A DNA stretch of 42,571 bases from Sperchopsis tessellata. Taxonomy: Eukaryota > Arthropoda > Insecta > Coleoptera > Hydrophilidae. The position numbers and the translations under genes were made by a program. Shown here in pieces: positions 20,951-31,194 of this stretch. How positions within the stretch are numbered: position 1 is the first letter of the stretch; each line of letters starts with the position of its first letter. A model generated the notes under the pieces. The model did not search any database and was not told the origin of the DNA. It saw nothing but the letters and a program-made list of their open reading frames with translations. The stretch spans positions 1 through 42,571 of the forward strand of contig JAWQRN010000065.1 of assembly GCA_033557685.1 (NCBI GenBank), written 5' to 3'.

Positions 20951-21690
20951 ATGCAAAGTTGTAAGCTAAAATCAAACCCCATAAACTTACAGTATAGTAT
21001 ATCCAGCTGTTCCCTAAGTCACTGTGATGGCACTACTGATCTTCGCATTAAATATGATAGTGGGCTAACTTTCAACTCCCATATCACTGAAATTACATCC
21101 TCAGCACAACGTATGCTAAGAATATGGCTCCGTTATATGGAACCCCCAGTATGTAAAATATGACCTAATGCTTGAATGTGTGCAAAGGAAAATGCTGAAG
21201 TATCTATATTTAAAAAAAATCAATAACTATCCAAAACAAGGTCTCTCTAATGCTGTTCTACTTGAAACTTTTAATGTGGTCTCTCTTAATGCTCGTAGAA
21301 AAGTAATCGATATATAGTTCTTGTATAAACTATTTAATACTCTTGTCGATGATCCCACTTCCTTGCCCCTTCTTAACATTCATGTTCCATCCACCAATTC
21401 TAGGCATGGCAACTCATTTTATCTCCCAAAATCACGTACCAGCCTGCTAACAAACTCTCCTATTCACAGGATATGTACCACATACCATACAGTCCAGAGG
21501 TCAATTAATTTATTCACTACAACTCCATCACAACTTAAAAAAATCCTACCTCCATTATTTGTTTGAGTGTTGTTTTTCTTTCTTTGCATTATCTTATTGT
21601 TAATGTGTTTGTTATTTTGTAACTTTTTGAGAAAAACTATGTAACCTGATCTGTAAATGGAGTAATCTGTGGATCAGTGTAAATAAAATA
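20951..21690 (+). pseudogene. Non-LTR retrotransposon 3' end (RT C-terminus)
   Basis: The block DLRIKYDSGLTFNSHITEIT at 21030-21090 is the typical post-thumb motif (Asp-Leu-Gly-Val...Leu-Phe-His/Ser-His-Ile) of Jockey/CR1/I-type LINE RTs. It is followed by ...LECVQRKMLKYL-like sequence in shifting frames and then a 3' region with YKLFNTLVDDPTSLPLLN, RTSLLTNSPIHRI and FTTTPSQLKKILP. The copy ends with an AAATAAAATAAAAAT tail at about 21680. Everything upstream of the C-terminus is missing, the normal result of 5' truncation during target-primed insertion. The coding strand is the same as CTPS. Confidence 0.65.
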
Positions 21691-21699
21691 AAAATATCC

Positions 21700-22004
21700 T
21701 TAAGTACAGCCTAGTAGTAGAGTTAAAGTCAATTTGTTTAATGATATACAAATGGAATAAAAGTGTTTATTTGCACTTCTATTGAGAAAAAAATTAATAA
21801 TTGAAACGGTAATTTTTGTGTGTAAAATTAAATAAAGTTAGGCAAGTATATCACTTCCATTGGAAAGCAACTTTGCTAAGTTTATGATGTGATATACCTG
21901 AAAACATTTTTCAGATTTACACATTTCTCTTATAATTCCTTTCAATACTAAAAACAAAAATAACCGAAAAGATAAGACCTGACAAAAATACAAGAAAAGT
22001 TATA
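21700..22004. other. CTPS intron, AT-rich, nothing recognised
   Basis: No motif or repeat was seen between the LINE tail and the Penelope-like fragment. Confidence 0.4.
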
Positions 22005-22175
22005 ACGACTTATTAAATGTAATAGACTTCCAAGGTTATTATCTATATGAATTTTGTTTCCGGATGGAAAGCAAGTGGAGGCTCGAATAAGTGCCGATGT
22101 TTCGTCTACTGTTGCAAGGGACATTTTCAAAGCGAATGATGTTACTTCAACGAATGAAATCAATGCACTGACTGC
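22005..22175 (-). repeat. Penelope-like element 3' end fragment
   Basis: On the minus strand it reads SFALKMSLATVDETSALIR, then CFPSGNKIH and LGSLLHLI. The same block occurs at 41986-42189 downstream of a GIY-YIG-type C-terminus, and in an inverted pair at 512-795. The 3' edge (AAATGTAATAGACTT) matches that of the 42-kb copy. No RT or endonuclease sequence accompanies this copy. Confidence 0.6.
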
Positions 22176-22439
22176 GATAAAAAAAGACGAGACTGATTTT
22201 AAAATGTTTAATTAGAAAAGCGAAAATACAAGAAGTCTTATAAAGAACTGTTATTAAATTTTGATTTCAACAAACACGAAGAAAATACCCAAGAAGTCTA
22301 ATTTTTAATTGTATAATATTGTAATGTTTTTATGGATTCACAAATAACAGTTCAACAAATTTAAAGTGTATTTATTTTAAAGTGCTTAGTTTACATAAAC
22401 ACAAATAAATTTTACAACTGTATTTCTAGCGGTTGTATT

Positions 22440-22760
22440 AATCGTACATGCATCACACTGCATTGTCAAAATTTTGTAGTGTTCGGCATTGACTTGAACT
22501 GAGTCCGCTGGCCGGATCCTTGTTTTATATGCCGAAGAGAGTTCCGCCGCAAAATACTGGACTTTATGGGCACCTTCTGGACTTTGCTGGAGCGGTCAGA
22601 TTGGATGAGCCTCTCATGGCATCTCACACGGTTGACTGTGGACTTGCCTATTCTGGAATGGTACCCAGTGGTGTAGACACTCTGCAGTAGTTTCGTAATA
22701 ATATAATAAACACAGGCAAAGAAAATAATTGTCTTAAAAAAAATTTGTGGAGCAGACATA
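22440..22760. other. GC-richer unclassified patch
   Basis: The stretch 22485-22680 is noticeably richer in G and C than its surroundings and includes CGCTGGCCGGATCC and GTTCCGCCGC. A 97-codon minus-strand ORF (22759-22466) crosses it and reads VNRVRCHERLIQSDRSSKVQ and RRNSLRHIKQGSGQRTQFKS. I recognise no domain. The composition suggests an inserted repeat of outside origin. It lies shortly after the Penelope-like fragment but is not shared with the other copies in the window. Confidence 0.35.
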
Positions 22761-24369
22761 AGTCGTCTTCAATTGCAACTAAGTGCAATCAAATAATAAA
22801 ACACGAAACTTAGTAAATAATTTGGACCCCCTTTTACAATAAGGAACCAACCAACATTTCAAAATGAAATGTGTTATTTCTATATTCTTTGTTTAAAATA
22901 GATGATTTATGTATAAACATATATGTTGAGTATAATCTTCTTTGTATAAATCATTTGATTAATAACCTAATATCCCTTGGTTGGTGCCTTATTACAGAAG
23001 GGGGTCTAATTGTAATTGCCTTGTTGAAAAAAACACATTTTAGTCCAGTGTCTTGAGCAGATAAAGAAATTATAATCGAAACCAAGAAACCTTCTACAAA
23101 CTTAAATATTTCCTTTGCTGTAAAGCAAAATGTGTGGAAGAAATCTGCATTTTATGATTGAAATAATTTGAGTAAAATTTCCAAACAAAAAAATAATGCT
23201 CTCAGTATCATATTGACGCAGTAGTAAATTTCAAAAGGTTAAGGAACAAAAAACATATTGAGGTTTTATTCAGTGAATAATATAAATTAATAGTGGAATA
23301 AAATATTAAAGAGGTTCCTACAAATATATACATTATTTTCAAATTAATTGGTTTGGTTTGGTAATATTTATCACATCCTTTTTATTATTTTTTGTATGAA
23401 ATAAAAATGTGATTTCCAACAGCTGCTCCCACAGGATGGAATTGTAACAGCAACATTTTGAATATGGTTTATAAATATATAACTTGAAATATATAACTTG
23501 TGATTAATGATCAAGATTCAGATAAGGCAATAAAAGGTAGAGGCCTTCTTATTAAAAGAATGATTTTTATTTTAACTTGTTTACCTCTGTTTAAAAATGC
23601 TAATATATAAATTTAAATTTTGCAAAAGAAATTTATTATATTACTGCTTTAAAGAAATAGAAAATATTAAAATTTTTAATTTCCAAAAGAGGTACTTTTG
23701 ATGTAATGTAGAATATACTTGAAAAGGAAGAGTGTAAACCGGTTCAAGAAAATAATTTTTATATTAAATATAACAATTCTTTGAAATAAGTGATATACGT
23801 ACCAAAAAAACAGTTTTCTGGACATTGTAAGTTTAAAATTGAACTTTTATGATTTCTTTATTTAGAAAATTCAGCATTGAATTCACATTAAAATTAATAT
23901 GTGAGTAAATATTGTATTACATTACATTAGATAATTCCAAGGGCATCCTGAATATTAAGAGCATCTTTTAATTCAAATGTCACATTTTCAATCAAGTAAC
24001 TAATTTATTTTTGTAAGAAAGAGATTGTATATCAGACTTTCATCCTTTTTTTAGTTTCTTTCAAATATTGATATTTTTGGCTGATTGGTGATTTATGATT
24101 CACTGTTCCTTAATTGGACTCTCACATTAGTTACTTTGTGATCATTTCAGGAACAGGTCGTTTCTCCCAGCTGTTGTTAGTTATCTGCAAACTGGCTGTA
24201 CTAGTACAAATTTTTTAGGTTGTATGTTTTTGTGTATGCTCGAGGAGAGGTTTGGATTGTGTGTGTTATGCACATGAGCGCGGCCATGTGGCATGTGTTG
24301 TAGTTGTGTGCCCCAGTATATGTAAAGTCTAGACATGTGTTGGTGTCAATTATGGTATGTTTAAGGGTT
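22761..24369. other. CTPS intron, AT-rich, nothing recognised
   Basis: Very AT-rich sequence with no readable coding remnant until about 24170. From there to 24370 it is probably the decayed tail of the RT fragment that follows. Confidence 0.4.
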
Positions 24370-24520
24370 TGTTTATGAGATATTAGGTTTGCTATTGTGT
24401 TTTTGGGGTAACCATTTCTGGCAATATATTTTATTGTTTTCAGTTCTTTTTGCTATGCATGCTTTGTGGGGGATGTTGTGTTTAGTCTGTTTATTAGTGA
24501 GTTAAATGAGGTTATCTCCT
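24370..24520 (-). pseudogene. Retroelement RT C-terminal remnant (Penelope-like or related)
   Basis: The minus strand reads SFNSLINRL, then KHA-stop-QKELKTIKYIARN, then GYPKNTIANLIS. The pattern of Leu-Ile-Asn-Arg-Leu, Glu-Leu..Ile..Ile-Ala...Asn-Gly-Tyr and ..Ile..Leu is familiar from the segment between the RT and the GIY-YIG domain of arthropod RT/GIY-YIG proteins. One in-frame stop is present. The flanks are too decayed to extend it. Confidence 0.5.
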
Positions 24521-24809
24521 GTATACAGATGCCATCATGCATAACACATCCAACCACCCTAAACAACTGAAAATTGCCTCATTTAATTCTGTAGATCGGT
24601 TGAAATATATCTTCCTGGAATAGAAGCATGTTGCCCTTCGTCCAGTGGATTAGTCAACCAGACAGTGTACCAAATATATCTTATCACACTCTCACTATTG
24701 TCTTCAACAGGAATGGCATCTGGTTTATGGGATGTAACGCCTTAGCCTTGTAAGATTGTTTCCCAGGCTTAGAAAGAACCATCCCCTTAGTCTCCCTTTA
24801 GGGCTCTAG

Positions 24810-25542
24810 CCCACTCCAAGGTGCACTAACTATCCTCTCTCTTTCACCTTCCAAAGGTACACTCTCCATCAGTTGGTGAACAACAAATTGTTCTGACTGG
24901 CGATCCTGGTTAGCACCACCTTCTCGCAGTTCAACCCCTCACTGATTCTGGAACAAACAGTATTATTTTGTGCGGCTTAAAATACTCACTTGGAGGTAAT
25001 CCTATGTTTTTCTCCCGTCTTTATAGATCCTTAGCCACAACACTCTTCAACCACTATAGTGTACCCAAGTCAGCCCAGGTAACCTGAAAGGTACCTACAA
25101 GCGACCTTGCTTGTAATACCAAAGCTATCTGCACACCTCCCTCCATTATCTTGCGTACTTGCCATGGCCGCTCGGTAATGCTGGAGGTTACCCTTTAAAA
25201 AACTCAACCTGGGATCTTGTTCCTTACTGGGGAGGTTCTAACCCTCCATCTTTCTTTGGTGGTTCACCGCCATCTCAGCATCCCAAGTGACGCATCGCCC
25301 ACTCAAAGGCGCTCCAACTAATCTCTCTCTTTCACCTCCCGAAGGTACACTCTCCATTGATTGGTGAACAACAAATTGTTCTGACCGGCGATCCAGGTGA
25401 GCACCAGCTTCTCGCGGCCCTGCCCCTCACTGGTTATGGAACAAACACTATTAATTTGTGCCGCTTAAAACACTCACAGCGAGAGAATTCTAAGTTGTGT
25501 CTTCTTTATAGCTCTTTACTCACTACACCCTTCAGCCACCCT
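24810..25542. repeat. Direct repeat of ~250 bp, period ~488 bp
   Basis: Copy one 24810-25062 and copy two 25298-25542 align closely. Shared blocks include CTCTCTCTTTCACCT, AAGGTACACTCTCCAT, TTGGTGAACAACAAATTG, TTCTGACTGGCGATCC and CTTTATAG. In the + frame both read GEQQIVLTGDPG. The block lies just past the C-terminal end of the R1-like LINE on the minus strand, so it is most simply a duplicated part of that LINE's 3' untranslated region. Confidence 0.7.
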
Positions 25543-25639
25543 TGTTTTTTTTTCTTGAAGGAGGGGAAACTTCAAAAGACAACATGTCGGATTGTCTGTG
25601 AGAGGAACCCAAACGCCTACCTACTACCCCCCCCCCCCT

Positions 25640-27195
25640 CTTTATATCATGGTGATATTGATAGCCGCATACCAGCATTGCTTCAATAATGCAATTTCCT
25701 CTTCTACCTCCTTTTCTCCAATGACTGTGTCTCTCTTTCCTGTACACTTAGAATTTTCTTCCACTGTAGTCCATCCCTGTTCACTTTCCAGCATAGCATC
25801 TACAATATTATCCGTTGTTAAATGCCTGTCTCTCATCTTTATTTCCTCATCCCTGACCACACACCATCTGTTGCAGTGGAAATAATAACCCATCTCTCTG
25901 TACCTACGCGTTATTCACGAGGTAATTCTACGAATCAGCCTCTTGCATCACCCACCAGTCGTTCCCTGGACACTCCACTTCTCCTCCCATCTTTCAATTG
26001 ATTCTCATCTTGCCTTGATCCTCTCCTCTCTTTTGTTGTCTTCCGGTTTGTATGACCTCTCCTTGGTCAACAGACGGATGGAAATTACACCGTCCACCAT
26101 CTGAATAGCGCATTTGTTTTGTAAGTGCTAGCAATCCTTAACACTGCCTTTCTTTGTGTTCTATCTAACAGCCTCCTGTATTTTACCTTTCCCTGCATAT
26201 ATTCGTACCTTGCTGGTGCTCCATACAGCATTATTGAGCTGACCACCCAACCCAACACCTGTCTTGGGCTCGATTACGCACCTCCCAAGTTGGGCATCAA
26301 TCTGCTGAGCGCTTTCACAGTGCTTTCTGCCTTCTTAGAGGCCTACACCTTGTGTTTGCCCATATTCATATTTCTTCCTATGATAACTCCCAGGTATTTC
26401 ACATCTTTCCGGCTAACTATAACTTCACCTCCCACTTTCACTCTTATGAGCTGCAGTCCCCTATTCTCTAATCAAGTAGCAATTCTCTCCACGTCTTCCT
26501 CTATATATTTCCTTCTTGTACCCCATACCACCACGACTAGGTCGTCTGCATAGCCAATTATGTGTGTCCCCTCTCTCATCTCCAGTCTAAGCGCCCCTTT
26601 GTAGTAGATGTTCTACAAGGTGGGCCCCAACACTGAGCCCTGCGGAACACCGCATGTCTTGTCGTATGTTTTTTCTTGCACTAAAACCCGCCTGTCCTGG
26701 AGGTAAATACAGATTATCTTAATAAGTTATTTCATAGTTTGCCTTTCTTCCAACACACTTATTATGCCCTTCCAGGGTGCTGAACGGATAGTGTTCTTAA
26801 TGACAAGTGTTTGAGTATAGCGTATCTACCGCAGCTTCTATTGGTTTCCGCCGCTATTGCCTTCACTTTTGGTATATATCCACAGTCTAATGCACTTCTC
26901 TAAAGCCTTGGGCTCCCTGCCAATAGTAGGTAATTAAAAACCTGCACCAGCATCTCCGAATTCTCTTCGACTATTGCCTTGATGGCCTCTGGTGGTATGC
27001 CATCTGATCCTTCCCTGGTTTAATTTTCCTCCTCTGTACTGAGCGGCACTTCTTCGACATTTACCGTTCTGTCCCTCCAGACTCACCGCATGTTTTTATG
27101 GCATTTTTATTAGGTTCGCATATTAATACTATGCTTGCCTACATTTCCTTAGCTATAGCCAGGGCCTTGTCATGTGCTTGTATACTTATATTGGT
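25640..27195 (-). pseudogene. R1-like LINE ORF2 (endonuclease start, RT, C-terminus), internally deleted
   Basis: Starting near 27195 the frame reads NISIQAHDKALAIAKEM, a stop, then ASIVLICEPNKNAI, the start of an APE-type endonuclease. Within 120 bases it passes to an RT start (PPEAIKAIVEENSEMLVQVF, near 26990), so most of the endonuclease is deleted. The RT then shows CGVPQGSVLGPT at 26654-26619 and an intact IGYADDLVVVVWGTRRKY with the catalytic Asp pair at 26555-26541. KYLGVIIGRNMNMGKH follows, then LYGAPA and the C-terminal LTTDNIVDAMLESEQGWTTV at about 25800. Single stops occur throughout. The YADD box and its surroundings are open for about 40 codons, which makes this one of the less decayed elements. 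The clade call (R1-like) rests on the C-terminal motif and ORF overlap. Confidence 0.75.
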
Positions 27196-27840
27196 ATTTA
27201 CTTGTATTAGCGGCATTTCGATTTTGCTCTGCAGTTTGCTTTTCTTCTCCCTCCCTATTGGAATGACAGTTGGTGTTCCCTGACTGATGACCTTCCTGCT
27301 TACAATGGACACAGTAGGGGATGTTTGGGCAATCTGCCACCTTGTGTCCAATTCTGCTGCATTTTAGGCATTTATGTTCCCTGCCTGGGCTGGTGCACTG
27401 GGGTTTCATGTGGCCTTACTGCCATACCTATAGCACTTTACTTCTTACGTTCTGTAATTCTACACCGCATTCATCCTATCTTAATTTGTCCCAACCGTAT
27501 GAGGCAATTGGCCTCAGGCTCTGGCATTATTATTGTAATGTTCTGCTTCTGACCTTAGGCAGGCCTCAACGCTCTCACCACGAAGCTCTTTGTCTTCGTG
27601 TCGATTTCATCGGAGATGGCATTCCCTATTTCTTCCTCCGTCTTTATCTCATCCAGGTCCTTGGTATGTAACATCTTCGTGTTAATGCGGTGAGATGCTA
27701 TTGCTTTCGGGAGCTTCTCTTTGACCTCTCTTTTCAGGATTTCAGCCTTGTTGTAGCCGTTTTGGCTAATGTAGCTTTGACTGTTTTTAGTAGGTCTGCG
27801 TAAGTCATGTCCATCTTTATTATGATGGCATCTTTCTCTG
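27170..27840 (-). pseudogene. R1-like LINE ORF1 (gag-like, CCHC knuckles)
   Basis: The open stretch 27409-27170 has two CCHC zinc knuckles, CLKCSRIGHKVADC and CVHCKQEGHQSGNTNC. They are preceded by a third whose first half is broken (CYRY or a stop, then GHMKPQC). Upstream pieces read DMTYADLLKTVKATLAKTA near 27815 and a Lys/Arg-rich region to about 27440, in several frames. The 3' end overlaps the start of ORF2 in another frame (27351-27170), the arrangement expected for R1-type elements that read ORF2 through a frameshift or reinitiation. In intact relatives ORF1 protein binds the RNA template. Confidence 0.75.
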
Positions 27841-27960
27841 GCCTGCTGGGCTTTGTGGCTAATCCGGTCTTGACTGATTTAGTTTCTTTACTAATCCTTT
27901 TTTGTGTTTGTTTCGTTCCTATTGCTTGTTACTTTTCAGTCCTATATCCTGTGATTTGTT

Positions 27961-28012
27961 CTTTTGTTTTTTATCATATGATCCTTTATCATATGATCCT
28001 TTATCATTTTAA
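27961..28012. repeat. Short direct repeat (TATCATATGATCCTT units)
   Basis: Two and a half copies of a 17-bp unit lie just outside the 5' end of the R1-like LINE. They may be a small slippage product. Confidence 0.6.
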
Positions 28013-28445
28013 TTGATTTGAGATTTGTAACCTAAGTTATATGTTTCTATTAGACAAATGTTCGTTAACTATTTTTGATATTAATTCCAATCTTCGAGAC
28101 AAGTTTCCAATTTTTATCTAAATAATTTACATTATCTTATTTTATACTTCAGCGTAATCGACATCTACGTTCTGTTAGAAATACAATTTTTATGAACAAT
28201 ATAGCACAGTACGATTACATAAAGATGGAATAATATATGGAACTGAAATGGAGGTTTTTAACATATTTTGGACAATTATGAAATTGTGCGTTCGTTCTTG
28301 GGATTTAGCGTGGAAATCAGGACACTATATCTTACATGCACATTTCTTTGACAGAAGATTTAACGAGTGGCGTTGTAATTGGATATATCTATTTACTTCA
28401 ATTCTTTGCTATTGTTGTTAGGTTTTAGTTTTTATTTAATTAATG
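28013..28445. other. CTPS intron, nothing recognised
   Basis: AT-rich, with no coding remnant or repeat seen. Confidence 0.4.
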
Positions 28446-28715
28446 TCAGCCTATTTTTGCTGTACTGCCAATCACCGACCCCAGGGATTGGCTCTCAAGG
28501 TTGGGAATATTACCGCATACAGTGTTCCGACTGAAATTAGTTTCTTTTATGTGCACGTGGTCTTCATTTACCTACAGTACATGAGACCTACCGTTTTACG
28601 TCCCTCACAGATGACGAGCACCATTAAGACTTTTCCTTAATCACAAAAAGCTGGCCGCCTCTGGTTCTCAATTAGTTGTTTAGTACTTAGCCACTGAGCT
28701 AATGAGATGGCTTCT
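28446..28715 (-). repeat. SINE-like repeat, probably tRNA-derived
   Basis: On the minus strand the block starts near 28715 with TTAGCTCAGTGGCTAAG, a good match to a tRNA A-box. It continues through a GC-richer body with GTGAGGGACGTAAAACGGTA and ends near 28460 with CCAATCCCTGGGGTCGG. Such a body is familiar from insect SINEs. A convincing B-box is not seen, so the polymerase III origin is inferred. The 65-codon ORF on the + strand over it is incidental. Confidence 0.45.
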
Positions 28716-29798
28716 ATTGATCCGTTAAGAGCTATACTATAGTTAGAGCTTCTGTAAAAGGCTGAGAAGGTTTTGGCATCGGTTCTTTGGGATTTAATGT
28801 GTTTGATGGATGGAAATCAACCAACTCTATTGGCCAAAGTTAGTATGGATCATTGGTCTTGTTGATTTTTTGTTGCCTCATTTTACAATGGGGGAGAGTG
28901 CCAAGGAGGAATTATAGTGTGGCAAGCAGAGCTGACTGAAGTTCCCAGCAAGCACTCAGTGTCCATTTTATTCTGTCCATAATTTCTACTAAACAATTTA
29001 TTTGAACTACTAAGCATATAGAAATATTTTAAATCTTTATTTTTTTATTGCCTAATTTATTATCTGATATTTTCTTGTATTGAAATATTGGAAACCTAAG
29101 GTTGAGTTTGGGCAATAGCTTCCAGAACTGCAAGTCAGCTGGTAGAATAGATCCTTCTCATACAAGTTTATATTCTCTTAAGGATTTAAGAACTCTTTTC
29201 ATTATTGTGTACCTGTAATCATTGAGTTAAAAACTTAAAATTGCTGTTTGACATATTTTTATCCTGTTTATTTATCAATAACTTTTCTGTATTTAATGTT
29301 TTGTTTGTAAAATTAGTATACAGTTACAGCTGTGAGTCTGTTTCAATAAACATCATGTCTTTTAATTTAGTTCTATCATTTCTCCGCTTCATTTATGTTC
29401 TTGAGAGTTACTACACACACACCTTTCTTTATGGGACCTACTTCTGAATATTCACTAGGCGATCACGCCATTTCTTTTTGTCACCTGAGGCTGTATATGC
29501 ATAGGATTAGTTAAATATATATTATATATTTAAATTAACTACAACACATTAATTGTAACTTATAGCTAAACAGTTAAATATTTTATATTTACTTAAACTT
29601 TAATAGTCTAATACGCAAAAGCAACAGCTATTGCAGTATATATCTCCATGTCAAGACAAAAATAAATGTGGCACTAGGGTGTAAAATATATGTTGCATCG
29701 TATCACACTTCCAGTTCAGTAGTGTGAAGTATTTATTTATTTCTCATAGCATACAGTGTAGATACTTTACAAATTCAAAATTGTACATAAGAAAAAAT
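28716..29798. other. CTPS intron, nothing recognised
   Basis: AT-rich, with only a short TA-rich run near 29510-29530. A 68-codon ORF at 29241-29447 has no recognisable motif. Confidence 0.4.
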
Positions 29799-29924
29799 AA
29801 CTCCAATCTTTGATTATTAACCACGGTATGTAGCCAACAAGGAAAAGGTATCCTACTCACACTCTGGGAACTCCAATCTTTGATTACTAACTACGGTATG
29901 CAGCCAACGAGGAAATGATTTCCT
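29799..29924. repeat. Two-copy tandem repeat, 70-bp period
   Basis: Copies start AACTCCAATCTTTGATTA at 29799 and 29869. Each continues with ACGGTATG-AGCCAAC-AGGAAA-G-T-TCCT. Identity is high (only a few differences over 55 bases), so this duplication is younger than most repeats here. Confidence 0.8.
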
Positions 29925-30427
29925 AAGTATGTCAATAATATATGTCAACTGCATCGAAATTAGTTTTGTAAAATATGGTTCGAAGTTTGACTGACTGCTT
30001 TAAAACAGCATCTGGAAGATGCACATGAACTGGTGCAAGAACTGGAAGTGTGAATGAGACAGCAATATATAGATGGGTTATTCCGCTAAAAGACCAACTC
30101 CATTACTGATAATTTTTAGTAGTAAAATAAAACTATAATTTTAAAATTTTGTGTTTAATGACATATTGAAAACAATTACAGTGCAACATACTCCGATTTT
30201 TTAATTATTTTAAAAGTCAATATGGTTGTCGTTTTCCGGAAGTGACATACATGTGTGGGTTTCGTATATTGTAGATTGTAAATGGAGATCATATGCATGT
30301 TAAAGAACCCAATTCCAGTTGAAACACTGAATACGTAATAACATGTGAAGGCCCCGACTAGAAGAAATATTTTGTGTTATTCAGGACGAGATATGTAACT
30401 TAAAATAAATACATTTTTTATTTGCAG
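29925..30427. other. CTPS intron end, nothing recognised
   Basis: Leads into the acceptor TTTATTTGCAG at 30427. No other feature was seen. Confidence 0.4.
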
Positions 30428-30645
30428 TTGTACCACATATTACAGATGCAATTCAAGAATGGGTTGAACGTGTTGCGAAAATTCCTGTTTCTGATACTGG
30501 CAAAGTTCCACAAGTCTGCATTATAGAGCTAGGTGGCACAATAGGCGATATTGAAAGTATGGCTTTTGTTGAAGCATTTAGACAATTCCAATTTAGGGTT
30601 AGAAGAGAAAACTTTTGTGTTGCTCATGTGTCACTAGTACCTCAG
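30428..30645 (+). CDS. CTPS: CTP synthase, coding exon b
   Basis: After the TTTGCAG acceptor, the two bases TT complete Val with the G left by exon a. The exon then reads VPHITDAIQEWVERVAKIP, KVPQVCIIELGGTIGDIES, EAFRQFQFRV, RENFCVAHVSLVPQ, about residues 113-185 of animal CTPS. ELGGTIGDIES holds a conserved acidic metal ligand of the synthetase active site. The next residues are MAF, where the animal enzymes I remember have Met-Pro-Phe. The variable loop between VERVAKIPVS and KVPQ is of normal length. The donor is GTGAGA at 30646, phase 0. The reading frame is uninterrupted. Confidence 0.95.
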
Positions 30646-31194
30646 GTGAGAAAATTTAAATTATACATTGTTAATTACTAGACCAGTGGTTCTTGATAGT
30701 TTTAAACTGACAACTTCAAATAATATTATGTACTTCCAAAGTATTAGATAATATCGTTTTTATAATCATTTTCATTCATAGTGTGTATATTACATGTACT
30801 TCCTAGCGGTTGAACATGGACAATAGCATTCTGGCCTATATGGTGACTCGTATGCAGAGAGTAGCAGCAAGAAAGACGGGTAGTACTTGGTGGAGGCCTA
30901 TTACTGTAGTATGTTAGCGAAACACATGCCAAAACAAATCATTAGACAATCGTAAATAAGGAATGCTATATAGGGACATGTTAAAAAAGTTGCATATATG
31001 CCAATGATTCCTGAACATGTCTGCGATGAGGATGCTTTGAGAGGAACATAACCATAAGAAAAGAATTGCTAAGAATATTCTACTCTACATTTCAGGAAAG
31101 TAGTGATTTGGAAAGTGCACAGCATTGCAAAGGAGAATGTTTGGGATGTACAGAGTTGTGTATAAATCAAATTTTTTGTTTGTGTAAGGTAATA
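30646..31194. other. CTPS intron, unclassified repeat-like start
   Basis: The segment from 30684 begins CCAGTGGTTCTTGATAG, which resembles some hAT termini, but no matching far end was found. Nothing else is recognised before the LINE RT block. Confidence 0.3.

Noticed and set aside
26125..26553. 142-codon + strand ORF
   Set aside because: It is antisense to the R1-like LINE RT, which has clear motifs on the minus strand.
27321..27671. 116-codon + strand ORF
   Set aside because: It is opposite to the zinc-knuckle ORF1 of the LINE and is a shadow frame.
30684..30740. hAT-like terminal sequence CCAGTGGTTCTTGATAG
   Set aside because: No matching inverted end or 8-bp duplication was found downstream.
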